A stretch of 64,000 nucleotides of DNA from Methyloligella halotolerans. GTDB taxonomy: Bacteria; Pseudomonadota; Alphaproteobacteria; Rhizobiales; Methyloligellaceae. The stretch covers positions 62,001 to 126,000 of the forward strand of contig NZ_MASI01000005.1 in assembly GCF_001708935.1 (NCBI RefSeq), in the 5' to 3' direction. This document shows positions 53,601 through 63,295 of this stretch, in pieces. The position numbers and the translations under genes are program-made. Every line of letters begins with the position of its first letter. The stretch's first letter is position 1. Under the pieces are notes generated by a model, which was given only the letters and a program-made list of their open reading frames with translations, did no database searches and was not told the origin of the DNA.

Positions 53601-54086
53601 TTAAGCCGCTTCTTTATTCAGCTTGCTCTCCGCCAGCTGGCTCAGGCTGGAGTCAGCGTTGTATTCCTGGTCCAGGGTCTGCTTCAGGAGGCTCCCCACC
53701 TCGGAAGGCAGCCCGAGCTGATCGGCCCAGGCGATCAGCGTGCCGTAGCGCGTGATCTCGTAATGCTCGACGGCCTGGGCGTTGGCGATCATCGCGGCAT
53801 CGAGAGCGTCGGCATCTTCGATTTCCGAAGCGACCTCCTTGTGTTCCTTGATGATGCCGTCGATCGCAGGGCAGGTCTCGCCCGAAGGCTTCGTATCCAG
53901 AAGCTTGAAGACTTCTTCCAGACGATCTTTCTGGCCCTTGGTCTCCTCCAGATGATCCTCGAAAGCCTTCCGCAGCTTATCGGAATCGGCCTTCTTAGCC
54001 ATCTCCGGCAGAGCTTTCAGAATCTGCTTCTCGGCGTAGTACACGTCCTTGAGCTGATGCATGAACAGGTCATGAAGCGTTTTCAT
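53601..54086 (-). CDS. DUF892 ferritin-like protein (YciF/YciE family)
   Basis: The 161-residue protein is an all-helical DUF892 member (LHDLFMHQLKDVYYAEKQILKALPEMAKKA ... FEDHLEETKGQKDRLEEVFK ... AVEHYEITRYGTLIAWADQLG), with Glu and His residues placed for a di-iron ferritin-like site. Homologues are stress-induced in proteobacteria. Its end overlaps a small palindrome (AAGCGG...CCGCTT) at 53590-53612 that could work as a terminator. Confidence 0.92.
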   Translation of the reverse strand: MKTLHDLFMHQLKDVYYAEKQILKALPEMAKKADSDKLRKAFEDHLEETKGQKDRLEEVFKLLDTKPSGETCPAIDGIIKEHKEVASEIEDADALDAAMIANAQAVEHYEITRYGTLIAWADQLGLPSEVGSLLKQTLDQEYNADSSLSQLAESKLNKEAA

Positions 54087-54405
54087 GGGGCTTTCCTCTC
54101 CTCGTTTTTTGGGGTGGGCGGTTGCTCTTGATGGGGGCCGCCCGGTCCCCCGTTTTCACCCCACCGTAACGGCTGGCCTGTGCCCCTTGTTCCGCCTCGC
54201 AACGCTCGGATGCACGAGTCCCGCCCGCCCCACCACCGTTAGAACTCGCGGCAGTCTTTCGGAGATTTGCATCGATTCCGGAGACGAGTTCTCAAGCTTC
54301 TTCGGCGATCACCTCCGCCGCCGCCTGACGGTCAAATTCCTGCTCACCCATCGCCCAAATGCTGTGTTGATTTCCGTTCGACTTGAGCTTTGGGGGCCAA
54401 GCAAA
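54087..54405. promoter_or_regulatory. Divergent intergenic region, 319 bp
   Basis: Lies between DUF892 (minus) and the 125-residue gene (plus), so it must hold two promoters. I see no repeat or conserved frame; an AT-richer stretch at 54320-54400 precedes the plus-strand start. Confidence 0.35.
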
Positions 54406-54783
54406 ATGTTGAAAAACCAATCGATAATCCAAGCCGCTGCTGCTGCCGTGATCGTCGCCGTTCCGGCCTTTTTCCCGGTCGCAATCCAGGCATCGGAGCC
54501 GCAAATCGCACCGGCGACCCAACCTCATCGGGTCGAGGTGGAGCAGCTTCTGGTCGGCGAGAGCGGGGCAGCTATTTCCGAGGCGCGGGCCCTGCAGCCA
54601 ACGGCAAAGGACACCAAACCGAAGGCCGCTGCCGCCAACAGCGTTGAATCAAGACAGCTCGCTCTCATCGTGATACTTCTTTCGACTCTTGGCATCGCCA
54701 CACGCCTCTTATGGCGCCGCCATCTTCGCGCCGTCTCTCTCGTGCAAGATGCGGATATCGACGACGAAATGAGGAGCAATTGA
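54406..54783 (+). CDS. Hypothetical membrane protein, 125 aa
   Basis: From ATG 54406 the protein has a signal-like hydrophobic N-terminus (residues 7-29), an Ala/Pro/Glu-rich linker, a second hydrophobic helix (QLALIVILLSTLGIATRLLW, about residues 85-105) and a charged tail. This topology (periplasmic loop, single anchor) resembles proteins encoded with sortase-like or export-related partners. It overlaps the next gene by one base (TGATG), so the two are coupled. Family not recognised. Confidence 0.65.
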   Translation: MLKNQSIIQAAAAAVIVAVPAFFPVAIQASEPQIAPATQPHRVEVEQLLVGESGAAISEARALQPTAKDTKPKAAAANSVESRQLALIVILLSTLGIATRLLWRRHLRAVSLVQDADIDDEMRSN

Positions 54784-55424
54784 TGCAATCCACGCAAAGC
54801 TTCTTCAAATTCGGCTCGGCTTTGGCAGGGCTCGGCCTCGCCGGCGGCTGCGCCGCACTTTTCGGTTTTGCGTTGATTGGAACTCAGGGTGCCCTCCATG
54901 AGGGAGCACCGGTTTCAGAGCCCGTCCGCTTCGACCAGCTCTCCTATTTCGATCATGCCCCGGGCCAGAGTCCGGCGGCCAGTTCCATTCGCCGCCTCGG
55001 TATGAGCGCGGTCCTGGAAGATGCCGCCGCGGATGAAACCGCCATCTCGGCCCTGTCGGACAAGGCCGGCGATACGGTGGACGATGACCGGAGCCAGACC
55101 CGCCACGCCGCGCTGGACCCGGCGCAGGATCCCCATCTCCAGCCTGACCCGAATCGGCTTCTGCAGCCCGAGACCGTCTCCGTCGGCGATCGCATCACCG
55201 TGGTGACGCCGGACGGGCTCTCTTATGTCTACCGGGTCACCGCTCGCGAGGCGGCTGCCGGCACCGACGATGCCACGTTGGACAAGACCAAGCTCGGTCA
55301 GGCCGCGCCGCTCGATGCGGACTGCAAGGCGCTCAACGGCGTCGTCGCAGGCGCCTTCCGGCTTGTCATCGAATCCGTGAAGAACGACAAGGCACACGGC
55401 ACCCCGTCAGAGCAGAAGCTCTAG
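54783..55424 (+). CDS. Hypothetical membrane-anchored protein, 213 aa
   Basis: The ATG shares a base with the stop of the preceding gene. An N-terminal anchor (residues 9-35) is followed by an acidic linker and a C-terminal domain with VSVGDRITVVTPDGLSYVYRVTARE, a short beta-strand pattern reminiscent of sortase-like or SH3-type folds but without an obvious catalytic Cys; Cys appears only near the end (LDADCKALNG). It is probably an envelope protein working with the 125-residue partner. Function unknown. Confidence 0.65.
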   Translation: MQSTQSFFKFGSALAGLGLAGGCAALFGFALIGTQGALHEGAPVSEPVRFDQLSYFDHAPGQSPAASSIRRLGMSAVLEDAAADETAISALSDKAGDTVDDDRSQTRHAALDPAQDPHLQPDPNRLLQPETVSVGDRITVVTPDGLSYVYRVTAREAAAGTDDATLDKTKLGQAAPLDADCKALNGVVAGAFRLVIESVKNDKAHGTPSEQKL

Positions 55425-55449
55425 CAACGGCGAGTCGCTCCATCCGGCC

Positions 55450-56091
55450 CTATTGCTTTGGGACGTCCTGTTCCGCTGGCGCGGCTTCGGCCGGCGCTGC
55501 CGGCGGCGGAGCAGCCGGCGTCGGCGTCACCGAATCTTCCGGCGCGCGTTCTCGCTCCACGATATGTTTCAGCGCCGCCAGCCCGGCCTGATAATCCGTG
55601 CCGACCAGCCGGTCGAGCATCAGCCCTTTCCAGCGCTTGAAGAGATTGTTTCCCGGCTCGTAGCCGAAGCCCCAGGTGACCTTGCTACCCGAGCCTGAGG
55701 GCGTGACGAGCAGGTAGCTCGTGCCTTCCAGCCCCCCGTAATCGACATTGTAGTCGACCCGCTGGGGCGCCTCGCTCTTGGTGATATCCATGCTGCCGGC
55801 GCCGATGGAAGGTTCTTCGCTATACCATTCCACATGCGCGCCCTCCCCCTTCTCCGCGCCGGAATAACCGACACTAAGATCGCGGTCGCGTTGCGCCCAC
55901 GGCAGCCAGACCGCCGTTTTATGCAGATCGTTCAGATAAGGAAAAATCGCGCCCTCTGGCGCGTTGATGACAACGCTCCGCGCAACGTGGACCTGTTGCG
56001 GGAGGGTTACCGCGACGGCGGCGAGAATTGCGAAAAGCGCCACCACCCCCAGCACCAATCGTAATAACGGCCGCACACCAGCCTCCCCCAA
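55450..56091 (-). CDS. SRPBCC (START-like) family membrane-anchored protein
   Basis: The 213-residue protein has a membrane helix (residues 9-30) and a polyketide cyclase/START-like domain (VHVARSVVINAPEGAIFPYLNDLHKTAVWLPWAQRD ... YGGLEGTSYLLVTPSGSGSKVTWGFGYEPGNN). It ends with a Pro/Ala-rich tail. Such proteins bind hydrophobic ligands. The ligand is unknown and no enzyme partner is adjacent. Confidence 0.88.
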   Translation of the reverse strand: MGEAGVRPLLRLVLGVVALFAILAAVAVTLPQQVHVARSVVINAPEGAIFPYLNDLHKTAVWLPWAQRDRDLSVGYSGAEKGEGAHVEWYSEEPSIGAGSMDITKSEAPQRVDYNVDYGGLEGTSYLLVTPSGSGSKVTWGFGYEPGNNLFKRWKGLMLDRLVGTDYQAGLAALKHIVERERAPEDSVTPTPAAPPPAAPAEAAPAEQDVPKQ

Positions 56092-56200
56092 TAGCCCCGC
56101 GGTTGACGATCCGCAATGGCCTGAACCTATACGCGAGATCGCCGCTTCGAAATTTCACACAAACCTATTACCCTCCGACCGTCAACTAAGGGAGGGCAAC

Positions 56201-56371
56201 ATGCATCTTAGCGCACCGACGCAAATCATCTTCTTTATTTCGCTCATCCTTGCGATCCTCGCGGTCGTCGGCCTCTTCGTCGTCATTCCGTTTATCACGG
56301 CGAACGCATTCTGGGTGGCCATCGCCGCCTACGTCATCCTCGCGCTCGGCAATTTGCTGGCCGGGATGTAA
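56201..56371 (+). CDS. Small membrane protein, 56 aa
   Basis: The frame begins MHLSAPTQIIFFISLILAILAVVG after a GGGAGGG ribosome site and has two hydrophobic helices with a short turn (FVVIPFITANAFWVAIAAYVILALGNLLAGM). It resembles small two-helix proteins common in Hyphomicrobiales genomes, of unknown function. It does not overlap a larger gene. Confidence 0.7.
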   Translation: MHLSAPTQIIFFISLILAILAVVGLFVVIPFITANAFWVAIAAYVILALGNLLAGM

Positions 56372-56427
56372 AGCCTTGGGCCTCGGCCGGCTTCGCACCG
56401 GCTGGGGCCTTCCGCCCGGAAAAGCGG

Positions 56428-56793
56428 TCACCCCTGGAACACGAAGGCCGCTCCCGCCGCGATCAACACGAACCCGACAATCTGCATCACGCTCAGAGGC
56501 TCCTGAAAGTAGAAGGCGGTGAAGCCCGCGAACACGATGAGCGTGATCACCTCCTGGATGCTCTTGAGTTCCGCCGGCGAGTAGACCGCACTGCCGAGCC
56601 GGTTGGCCGGCACCGCGAAGCAATACTCGACCAGGGCGATCCCCCAGCTCACCAGGATGACCAGCGCCAGAGGCACGGCCTTGAACTTCAAATGGCCGTA
56701 CCAGGCGAAGGTCATGAATATGTTGGAGCAGAACAGCAGCAGGATCGGCAGAATATAGGCGAAGAGACCTGCAGGGGCGGAAGCGAACGCCAT
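56428..56793 (-). CDS. DUF486 / DMT-type small membrane protein
   Basis: From ATG 56793 the protein has 121 residues, four membrane helices and the DUF486 pattern (FAWYGHLKFKAVPLALVILVSWGIALVEYCFAVPANRLGSAVYSPAELKSIQEVITL). It is related to small drug/metabolite transporters (half-size EamA-like). The substrate is unknown. The upstream extension to 56964 lacks family support. Confidence 0.9.
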   Translation of the reverse strand: MAFASAPAGLFAYILPILLLFCSNIFMTFAWYGHLKFKAVPLALVILVSWGIALVEYCFAVPANRLGSAVYSPAELKSIQEVITLIVFAGFTAFYFQEPLSVMQIVGFVLIAAGAAFVFQG

Positions 56794-56936
56794 GTCATTC
56801 GAACCTTCATGTTGATTTTGCACGCGCGACGATCGCGAGGAGCCGGTGGGGAATGGTGGGCCGAGCCGCACAATCGGCTCGCCTTCCCATATTCGGCCCA
56901 TTAGGCTCGAACCGGCAAAACAAAAGGGGCACATCC

Positions 56937-57125
56937 ATGGCGCGCGGCTACTGGCTTTCACCACCCACCTATCCGATCTTTTTGATCTCGGTCGTGTTGG
57001 TCATCCTGGTTCTTCTGGAGACCTACACCCCGTTCCACATCCCCTTCATCGCCGAATACCGGTTTGAAACCTTGCTGCTCGCCTATCTCATTCTGCTGGC
57101 GGGCAACGTTTTCCGTGGCGTCTGA
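56937..57125 (+). CDS. Small membrane protein, 62 aa
   Basis: Starts MARGYWLSPPTYPIFLISVVLVILVLLETYTPF with AAAGGGG upstream. Two hydrophobic helices around an FHIPFIAEYRFE middle. The W-L-S-P and PTYPIFLISVVL pattern is familiar from small hypothetical membrane proteins of rhizobia. Function unknown. Confidence 0.7.
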   Translation: MARGYWLSPPTYPIFLISVVLVILVLLETYTPFHIPFIAEYRFETLLLAYLILLAGNVFRGV

Positions 57126-57271
57126 CCGGCGCGCCTACGACGGATAACGAGTCTGGATCCCGACCCGATCGGCGAGATTGGAACGGCCTGGTTGCCCCTG
57201 CGTTGTGACGAGCAAAATCGAGCGCACGAAAACCAAATCTCGCAGCAGGAACGCCGCTAGGAAGCTCCGTC

Positions 57272-57685
57272 ATGGCCGAAATTTCCATTGATCCCGATTA
57301 CGTCAAAGCGCTCGTCCTCAAGGTCCGTGCGATCATGGTGGAAGAGGCAAATGAAGTCGACGACGTCGGCTCGAACCCCACCGACGACGAGACGCCGCCC
57401 GACGAATTTCAAGACGATGCGGAAGATCTTCGCCGAGAAGAGATCGTGGAGGAGATCGAGGGGTTGAACGAGCTGGAGCAGGCGGAGCTGATCGCGCTTA
57501 TGTGGCTCGGCCGCGGCGATGGCGAGCCTTCGGAATGGTCCGATCTGGTCGATCAGGCCCGGGAACGCCGCGAATCCTCAACCGTCGATTATCTGCTCGA
57601 CCACCCCCACGTCGCCGACCACTGGCTCGAAGCCCTCAGCCAGCTCGACCTGGGCGGCCTCGTCGACGGCACCGAGAAGGTTTAG
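57272..57685 (+). CDS. DUF3775 family protein
   Basis: The 137-residue acidic protein (YVKALVLKVRAIMVEEANEVDD ... EIVEEIEGLNELEQAELIALMWLGRGD ... YLLDHPHVADHWLEALSQLDLGG) is a full DUF3775 member, a small cytosolic family of alphaproteobacteria with no known function. Its start follows a GGAACGCC-type region. It ends 23 bp before the convergent histone-like gene. Confidence 0.88.
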   Translation: MAEISIDPDYVKALVLKVRAIMVEEANEVDDVGSNPTDDETPPDEFQDDAEDLRREEIVEEIEGLNELEQAELIALMWLGRGDGEPSEWSDLVDQARERRESSTVDYLLDHPHVADHWLEALSQLDLGGLVDGTEKV

Positions 57686-57708
57686 GCGTCACTCGCAAAG
57701 TCTAGGCG

Positions 57709-58638
57709 TCACTCGTTCCGCCAGGCATCCCCGTCCTTGCCGCGCACGGCGTCTCCCGCCGCATCCCCGCTCTCTTGCCGTGGCGGCGACAGCGATCCGG
57801 GGGCCGGGGTCGATGACCCTACGATACGGGTTATCGGTGCGGCTGGGGCGCGATCGTAGCCGCCGCTGCTGCCGAATGTCGCCCAGGCCGGCTTCGAAGG
57901 ATTGGTTTCAGGTGTTTTGGGCGGCGCCTTCACCGGAGCCGTCCTACCGCTACCCGTCCGGCGCTTCGCATCTGGCTTGGCCGCCCGCGTTTGGTTGGGG
58001 CCCTTCGTAGCCTTGCTGGGCGCTTCGGCGCTGGGCTTCGCGCCCTTTGCAGCCGGCTTAGCGGTCCGGGTCTTTTTCGCCGCGGTCTTGGCCGCTTTCA
58101 CCGGCCCGCTTTTCTTCACGGGCGATCTCGCCGTCTTGGCTGCGGCCTTCTTCGGCGCAGTCTTCTTGAGAGCGGCTTTCTTTGAAGCGGCCGTCTTGGA
58201 TGGCGCCGTTTTCTTGGATGAAGCTGACGTGGACGCTGCCTTTTTGGCGGGCGTCCGCTTTGCAGCCGCCGCTTTACCAGAAGCCGCTGTCTTGGCTGCC
58301 GGCTTCGTTTTGGCTGCCGGCTTCGTTTTGGCTGCCGGCTTCGTTTTGGCTGCCGGCTTGGCTTTGACCGCCGCCTTCGCAGCCGGCCTCTTTGGCGTGG
58401 TTGCCTTCTTGGTCGACGCCGGCTTCTTGGTCGCGGGCGCCGTCGCCTTGGCCGCTTTCGCCGCCGGCTTCTTCACGCTTGCCGCTTTCCCCGCCTTGGA
58501 CGCACCGGTCGGTTTGGCTTTGGCAGAGCTCCGCGACAATGTGCTCGGTTTCGGCTGCGCCTTGGCGTTCGCCGTGCTCTTCTCCTTGGAGGCGGCTTTA
58601 GAACGAGTGCCTTGCTTGGCCGTCTGAGGTTTGGCCAT
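57709..58638 (-). CDS. Histone H1-like Lys/Ala/Pro-rich protein
   Basis: The 309-residue protein is made largely of Lys, Ala, Pro, Thr and Ser in histone H1-type repeats (KPAAKT, KKAA, AAKTA). An 18-bp tandem repeat encodes consecutive KPAAKT units. The C-terminal 50 residues are different, with a short SSGGYDRAPAAPITRIVG block. It probably binds DNA or polyphosphate and shapes the nucleoid, as suggested for AlgP and HU-like tails. No globular domain was seen. Confidence 0.8.
   Translation of the reverse strand: MAKPQTAKQGTRSKAASKEKSTANAKAQPKPSTLSRSSAKAKPTGASKAGKAASVKKPAAKAAKATAPATKKPASTKKATTPKRPAAKAAVKAKPAAKTKPAAKTKPAAKTKPAAKTAASGKAAAAKRTPAKKAASTSASSKKTAPSKTAASKKAALKKTAPKKAAAKTARSPVKKSGPVKAAKTAAKKTRTAKPAAKGAKPSAEAPSKATKGPNQTRAAKPDAKRRTGSGRTAPVKAPPKTPETNPSKPAWATFGSSGGYDRAPAAPITRIVGSSTPAPGSLSPPRQESGDAAGDAVRGKDGDAWRNE
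58292..58363. repeat. 18-bp tandem repeat in histone-like gene, 4 copies
   Basis: TTGGCTGCCGGCTTCGTT is present three times exactly and once with changes at the end. Each unit encodes six residues (KPAAKT) on the minus strand. Copy number could vary by slippage. Confidence 0.9.
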
Positions 58639-58972
58639 GGTCTCCTGCTCCGTTTCCTCGCCCGTCCAGCAGTTAACAACGCTATTATAGCTCAGAAGTT
58701 ACGGATTCCTCGCAAGAACATCGCTCAGATTCGAACGAACTCTTGGTTTTCCTCCAAATTATCGAAATTCCCATCCCACACGTTGAGTAGAGACGCCCGC
58801 GATGTTACCGGCAGCATAGGCGCCAAACGGTTTCCTTGCGGCTTGGGACCCGAATCCGTCTAAGATCGCCCGCTTATTCGCGCACCACGGGCGGAGCCCC
58901 GGATTTCCATGTGAACCATGGCCCTCTTCATTCGTTAGGGCCCGCTACGGCAAGCGCAGGCAGCGAGACAAG
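58639..58972. promoter_or_regulatory. Divergent intergenic region, 334 bp
   Basis: Holds the promoters of the histone-like (minus) and formate/nitrite transporter (plus) genes. It has moderately AT-rich stretches near 58690-58760. No conserved frame, repeat or terminator seen. Confidence 0.35.
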
Positions 58973-59824
58973 ATGGTAAAACCCGTAAGCAACGACGAAG
59001 GCCCGAAGCAGCAGGAAGGCTTGAGCCGCGAAGAGGCGCGCTCGGTCCAGAAACGTCGGCGCCTCCGTGCTGCGGTGGTCTACGAGATTATCCGTACCGA
59101 AGGCGAGGGCGAGCTGGCCCGCTCCTGGACCGCCTTGTGGTGGTCCGGTCTCGCGGCCGGCATATCCATCGGCTTCTCCGTCCTGTCGCAAGCGATGCTC
59201 GCCGCCTTCATGGGCGACCGGCCCGGCGCCGATATCATCGCCGATATGGGCTATTCGGTCGGCTTCCTGATCGTCATCCTGTCCCGCCAGCAGCTCTTCA
59301 CCGAGAACACCCTGACGGCCGTCCTGCCGGTCATCTCCCGGCGACGCCTCATGTGGGTTGGGGTGCTCCTCCGCCTCTGGGGCATCGTGCTGGCCGCCAA
59401 TCTGGTGGGCTGCCTCTTCGTCGCGCTGTTCCTGGCTTATTCCGGGGCGCTCACGCCGGACATCGTGAAGGCCGTCGTGAAGATCTCGGAGCATCTCATG
59501 GAGAACTCTGCCGGCGAGATGTTCGTCAAAGGCATCGTGTCCGGCTGGCTCATCGCGGCGCTTGTCTGGATGCTGCCTTCAGCCGAAGGCACGGAGATCT
59601 TCGTGATTGCGCTGATCACCTATCTCATCGCCCTCGGCGGCTTCACCCACGTCATCGCCGGCTCGGTCGAAGCCTTCTATATGTTCCTGACCGGCCACGA
59701 GAGCCTGCTCCGCATCGTCTTCGTCTTCTTCATTCCGACCCTCCTCGGCAATGTGGCCGGCGGCACGATCCTCTTCGCCGTTCTGTCCTACGCCCAGGTC
59801 CGCGAAGAGTTAGATGAGCGCTAG
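58973..59824 (+). CDS. Formate/nitrite transporter family protein (YfdC-like)
   Basis: The 283-residue protein has a charged N-terminal tail of about 45 residues (SREEARSVQKRRRLRAAVVYEIIRTEGEGE) and six membrane helices in the FNT fold. These include SGLAAGISIGFSVLSQAM, ADMGYSVGFLIVILSRQQLFTENTLTAVLP, and GGFTHVIAGSVEAFYMFLTG with the conserved His region. YfdC-like members are uncharacterised relatives of FocA. The transported anion is not known. Confidence 0.9.
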   Translation: MVKPVSNDEGPKQQEGLSREEARSVQKRRRLRAAVVYEIIRTEGEGELARSWTALWWSGLAAGISIGFSVLSQAMLAAFMGDRPGADIIADMGYSVGFLIVILSRQQLFTENTLTAVLPVISRRRLMWVGVLLRLWGIVLAANLVGCLFVALFLAYSGALTPDIVKAVVKISEHLMENSAGEMFVKGIVSGWLIAALVWMLPSAEGTEIFVIALITYLIALGGFTHVIAGSVEAFYMFLTGHESLLRIVFVFFIPTLLGNVAGGTILFAVLSYAQVREELDER

Positions 59825-59847
59825 GCCGCGAGGAACCCGCATCCACC

Positions 59848-60264
59848 ATGACCACGCCCCTCTACGTCCTCATTCTCTATGTGTTTTGGACCATCGCCGT
59901 CTTGCTTGCCGGCGTGGCGACAGCCCGCGCTAAGCGCGTCATGAATGGGGAGAAGTTCTCCGACTTCCCGGGCGGCGTGGCTGAAGGGCCGGCCTATCAC
60001 CAGCGGGCCATGCGCGCCCATCTGAACTGCGTGGAGAATCTGCCGCTCTATGCCGCTGTGGCCCTCACAGCCGCCGTGGCCGGCGTCACCGGACCGTGGA
60101 TCAGCGGCCTCGCCATTGTGGTTCTTGTATTCCGTATCGCCCAGTCGAGCCTGCATCTGTCCTTCGAGCAGACGGAGAGCGTCGTGCGGATCCGCGGCAG
60201 CCTGTTCGGCATTCAGATTCTCGCCATCGTCTGGATGGCGCTGATCGTGCTGCTCTACGCCTGA
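59848..60264 (+). CDS. MAPEG family membrane protein
   Basis: The 138-residue protein has four membrane helices and the MAPEG signature region RAMRAHLNCVENLPLYAAVAL. Family members include eicosanoid and glutathione-transferase-like enzymes; the bacterial function is unknown. It starts 23 bp after the FNT-family gene, probably one operon. Confidence 0.9.
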   Translation: MTTPLYVLILYVFWTIAVLLAGVATARAKRVMNGEKFSDFPGGVAEGPAYHQRAMRAHLNCVENLPLYAAVALTAAVAGVTGPWISGLAIVVLVFRIAQSSLHLSFEQTESVVRIRGSLFGIQILAIVWMALIVLLYA

Positions 60265-60341
60265 CCTTCGAACGATCCGCCTCGGGCGGATAGCGCCGCA
60301 CCCCTCTAGGCAAAGCCTCGGCTGAGGCTCATATTCGCTCC

Positions 60342-62749
60342 ATGCCACCCCGTACCGCCCGAACCTTCGGATCCCGCGCAGAGCCCCGTGCCGTCACCGG
60401 CGAGGATGCCGGCCTCGCCGTAGATGCCAATCGCACCTTCGGGTTCTCCGACGCTGCCCAGCCCCTGATGCAGGATCACCCCCTCGCTTCGGGCAGCATG
60501 CCGACCTTCATGCCCCATCGCCCGCCCCGGCCTGAAAAGTCCGAAGGCGGCGTTCCGATTGAGCTGAAATCCGAGATGACGCCGAGGGGGGACCAGCCCA
60601 CGGCCATCGCCGAGCTCGTCTCCCAGGTCAACGCGGCCGAGCGCGACCAGGTGCTGCTCGGTGTCACCGGCTCCGGCAAGACCTTCACCATGGCCAAGGT
60701 GATCGAGGAGACCCAGCGCCCTGCCCTCGTCCTGGCCCCGAACAAGACGCTCGCTGCTCAGCTCTACGGCGAGTTCAAGAGCTTCTTTCCCGACAACGCG
60801 GTCGAGTATTTCGTCTCCTATTACGACTACTACCAGCCGGAAGCCTACGTCCCGCGCACCGACACTTATATCGAGAAGGATTCGTCCATCAACGAGCAGA
60901 TCGACCGGATGCGCCACGCGGCCACCCGCTCCCTGCTCGAGCGCGACGACGTCATCCTCGTCGCTTCCGTCTCCTGCATCTACGGCATCGGCTCGGTCGA
61001 GACCTATACGGCCATGACCCTCAGCCTGAAGCGGGGCGAGCGCATCGAGCAGCGCCAGCTCATGGCCGATCTGGTCAGCCTGCAGTACCGGCGAAGCGAC
61101 GTGAATTTCGTGCGCGGCTCGTTCCGCGTGCGCGGCGACACCATCGAGCTTTGGCCGGCCCATCTGGACGACAGTGCCTGGCGCATCTCCCTCTTCGGCG
61201 ACGAGATCGAATCCATCACCGAGTTCGATCCCCTGACCGGCGCCAAGACCGACCAGTTCGCCATGGTGAAAGTCTATGCGAACTCCCACTACGTCACGCC
61301 CAAGCCGACCCTCAAACAGGCCGTGAAGGGCATCAAGCAGGAGCTGAAGCTGCGCCTCGACGAGCTCAATGCCGCGGGCCGCTTGCTGGAAGCCCAGCGC
61401 CTTGAGCAGCGCACCACCTTCGATCTGGAGATGATCGAGGCGACCGGCGCCTGCGCCGGCGTGGAGAATTATTCGCGCTATCTCACCGGCCGCGCGCCCG
61501 GCGAGCCGCCACCGACCCTTTTCGAGTACCTGCCGGACAACGCCCTTGTCTTCGTCGACGAGAGCCATGTCACCATTCCCCAGATCGGCGGCATGTTCCG
61601 CGGCGACTACCGGCGCAAATCGACCTTGGCCGAATACGGCTTCCGTCTACCCTCCTGCATGGACAACCGCCCCCTCCGCTTCGAGGAGTGGGACGCCATG
61701 CGGCCCCAGACCGTTTACGTCTCGGCGACTCCGGGCTCTTGGGAGATGGAGCAGACCGGCGGCGTGTTCACCGAGCAGGTCATTCGCCCGACCGGCCTGA
61801 TCGATCCGCCCGTCGAGATCCGCCCTGCCTCGACCCAGGTCGACGATCTCATCGACGAGACCCGTCAGGTGATCGCGCGGGGCCAGCGCGTTCTCGTCAC
61901 CACACTCACCAAGCGCATGGCTGAGGATCTGACCGAGTACATGCACGAGCAGGGCATCAAGGTCCGGTATATGCATTCGGACGTGGAGACCCTCGAGCGC
62001 ATCGAGATCATCCGCGATCTGCGCCTCGGCGCTTTCGACGTGCTGGTCGGCATCAACCTCCTGCGCGAAGGCCTCGACATTCCGGAATGCGCCCTGGTGG
62101 GCATTCTCGACGCGGACAAGGAAGGCTTCCTTCGCTCCGAAACGTCTCTGGTCCAGACCATCGGCCGCGCGGCCCGCAACGTCGACGGCAAGGTCATCCT
62201 CTATGCCGATGGCATGACCGGCTCCATGGAGCGCGCCATCGCCGAGACCGAGCGCCGCCGCGAGAAGCAGCTCGCCTACAACGAGGAGCACGGCATCACT
62301 CCGGAAAGCGTGAAGAAGAATATCGGCGATATCCTCGCCTCCGTGTACGAGCGCGACCACGTCATGGTCGATGCGGGTCTCGGGTTCGCCGAGGACGACC
62401 AGGCGCTTCTCGGCCACAATCTGGAATCGACCATTGCGGATATCGAGAAGCGGATGCATGCGGCCGCTGCCGATCTCGAATTCGAGGAGGCCGCCCGACT
62501 GCGCGACGAGCTGAAGCGGCTGAAGGATATGTCCCTCGCCATCGCCAACGATCCGCTGGCGCGCCAGGATCAGTTGGAAAGAGCCGTGCGGGAGGGCAAG
62601 ACCCCGGCCGCGCTGAATCGGCCCCACAAGCCGAGCCTCGACGAGATGGGACCCCATAACCGGGAGATCCCCCTCGCTGAGAAGCCCAAGCGCCGCCCCT
62701 CCAAGGCCGGCATGCCCGCACCCGCGCCACCAAGGGCAAGCGCCGCTGA
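60342..62749 (+). CDS. uvrB: Excinuclease ABC subunit UvrB, tail frameshifted as read
   Basis: The protein of about 800 residues has a non-conserved leader, then Walker [11 protein letters not shown], the beta-hairpin region [21 protein letters not shown], the helicase motifs ([42 protein letters not shown]) and a C-terminal UVR motif ([15 protein letters not shown]). UvrB verifies DNA damage in nucleotide excision repair. Near 62723-62729 one G appears missing: restoring it (GCGGCCACC) yields ...ATKGKRR and a stop at 62747-62749. As read, the frame instead continues with unrelated residues to 62891, overlapping the next gene. Confidence 0.95.
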
Positions 62750-62875
62750 GGGCCTCGCCGCCCGGCCCAATCCCACTGACCTTACTTCCCTCGATGCGCG
62801 AACTTTGCACGCGCTCGAAAAGTCGCGAATCATGCGCTACTCCTTAGATGGGACGCGACGATTCGGGGGAAAGCG

Positions 62876-63295
62876 ATGCCGAACAGCATGACGAGAATGG
62901 TGCTGGGTGAGATACACGGCGCCTGGCGCCGCCAGGACCTCGATCTCTTGGCGAGTTATCTCCCCGAAGACTTCCACCACGACATCGTTGTGCCGAAAGC
63001 TTTGCTGCCCCAGGGCGGCCTTCTCCAGGGAAAGTCTGCCGCGGTCGACCGCCTCCGCCTGATCGCCGACGCCTTCGAAATCATCCGCTTCGACACCGGC
63101 GGCCTTCTCTCAGCGCCGGACCGGGCGGCCGCCTACGTGCCCATTCGCTATTGGCATCGCCGGACCGGCCGAACCTTGGAAACGGTCATCGGCATGTTCT
63201 GGAAGCTCGAGGAAGGCTGGCCTACCCACCTTGTCGAATATCACGACATCGCCCAGGTCAATCGCTTCCTGCAGCTCATTCATAGCGAAGCCTGA
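62876..63295 (+). CDS. NTF2-like (SnoaL-type) protein
   Basis: The 139-residue protein ([34 protein letters not shown] ... [22 protein letters not shown] ... [33 protein letters not shown]) has the alpha-plus-beta cone fold of NTF2-like proteins, with no clear active site. ATG 62876 is chosen; the next in-frame Met is close. It lies downstream of uvrB. Confidence 0.82.
   Translation: MPNSMTRMVLGEIHGAWRRQDLDLLASYLPEDFHHDIVVPKALLPQGGLLQGKSAAVDRLRLIADAFEIIRFDTGGLLSAPDRAAAYVPIRYWHRRTGRTLETVIGMFWKLEEGWPTHLVEYHDIAQVNRFLQLIHSEA

Noticed and set aside
58292..58363. CRISPR array
   Set aside because: Adjacent direct repeats without spacers, in frame within a coding gene; no cas genes in the window.
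57902..58627. Hydrophobic frame of 241 codons opposite the histone-like gene
   Set aside because: The apparent membrane protein (Ala/Phe/Leu-rich) is the complement of Lys/Ala codons; it has no ribosome site and repeats with the 18-bp unit.
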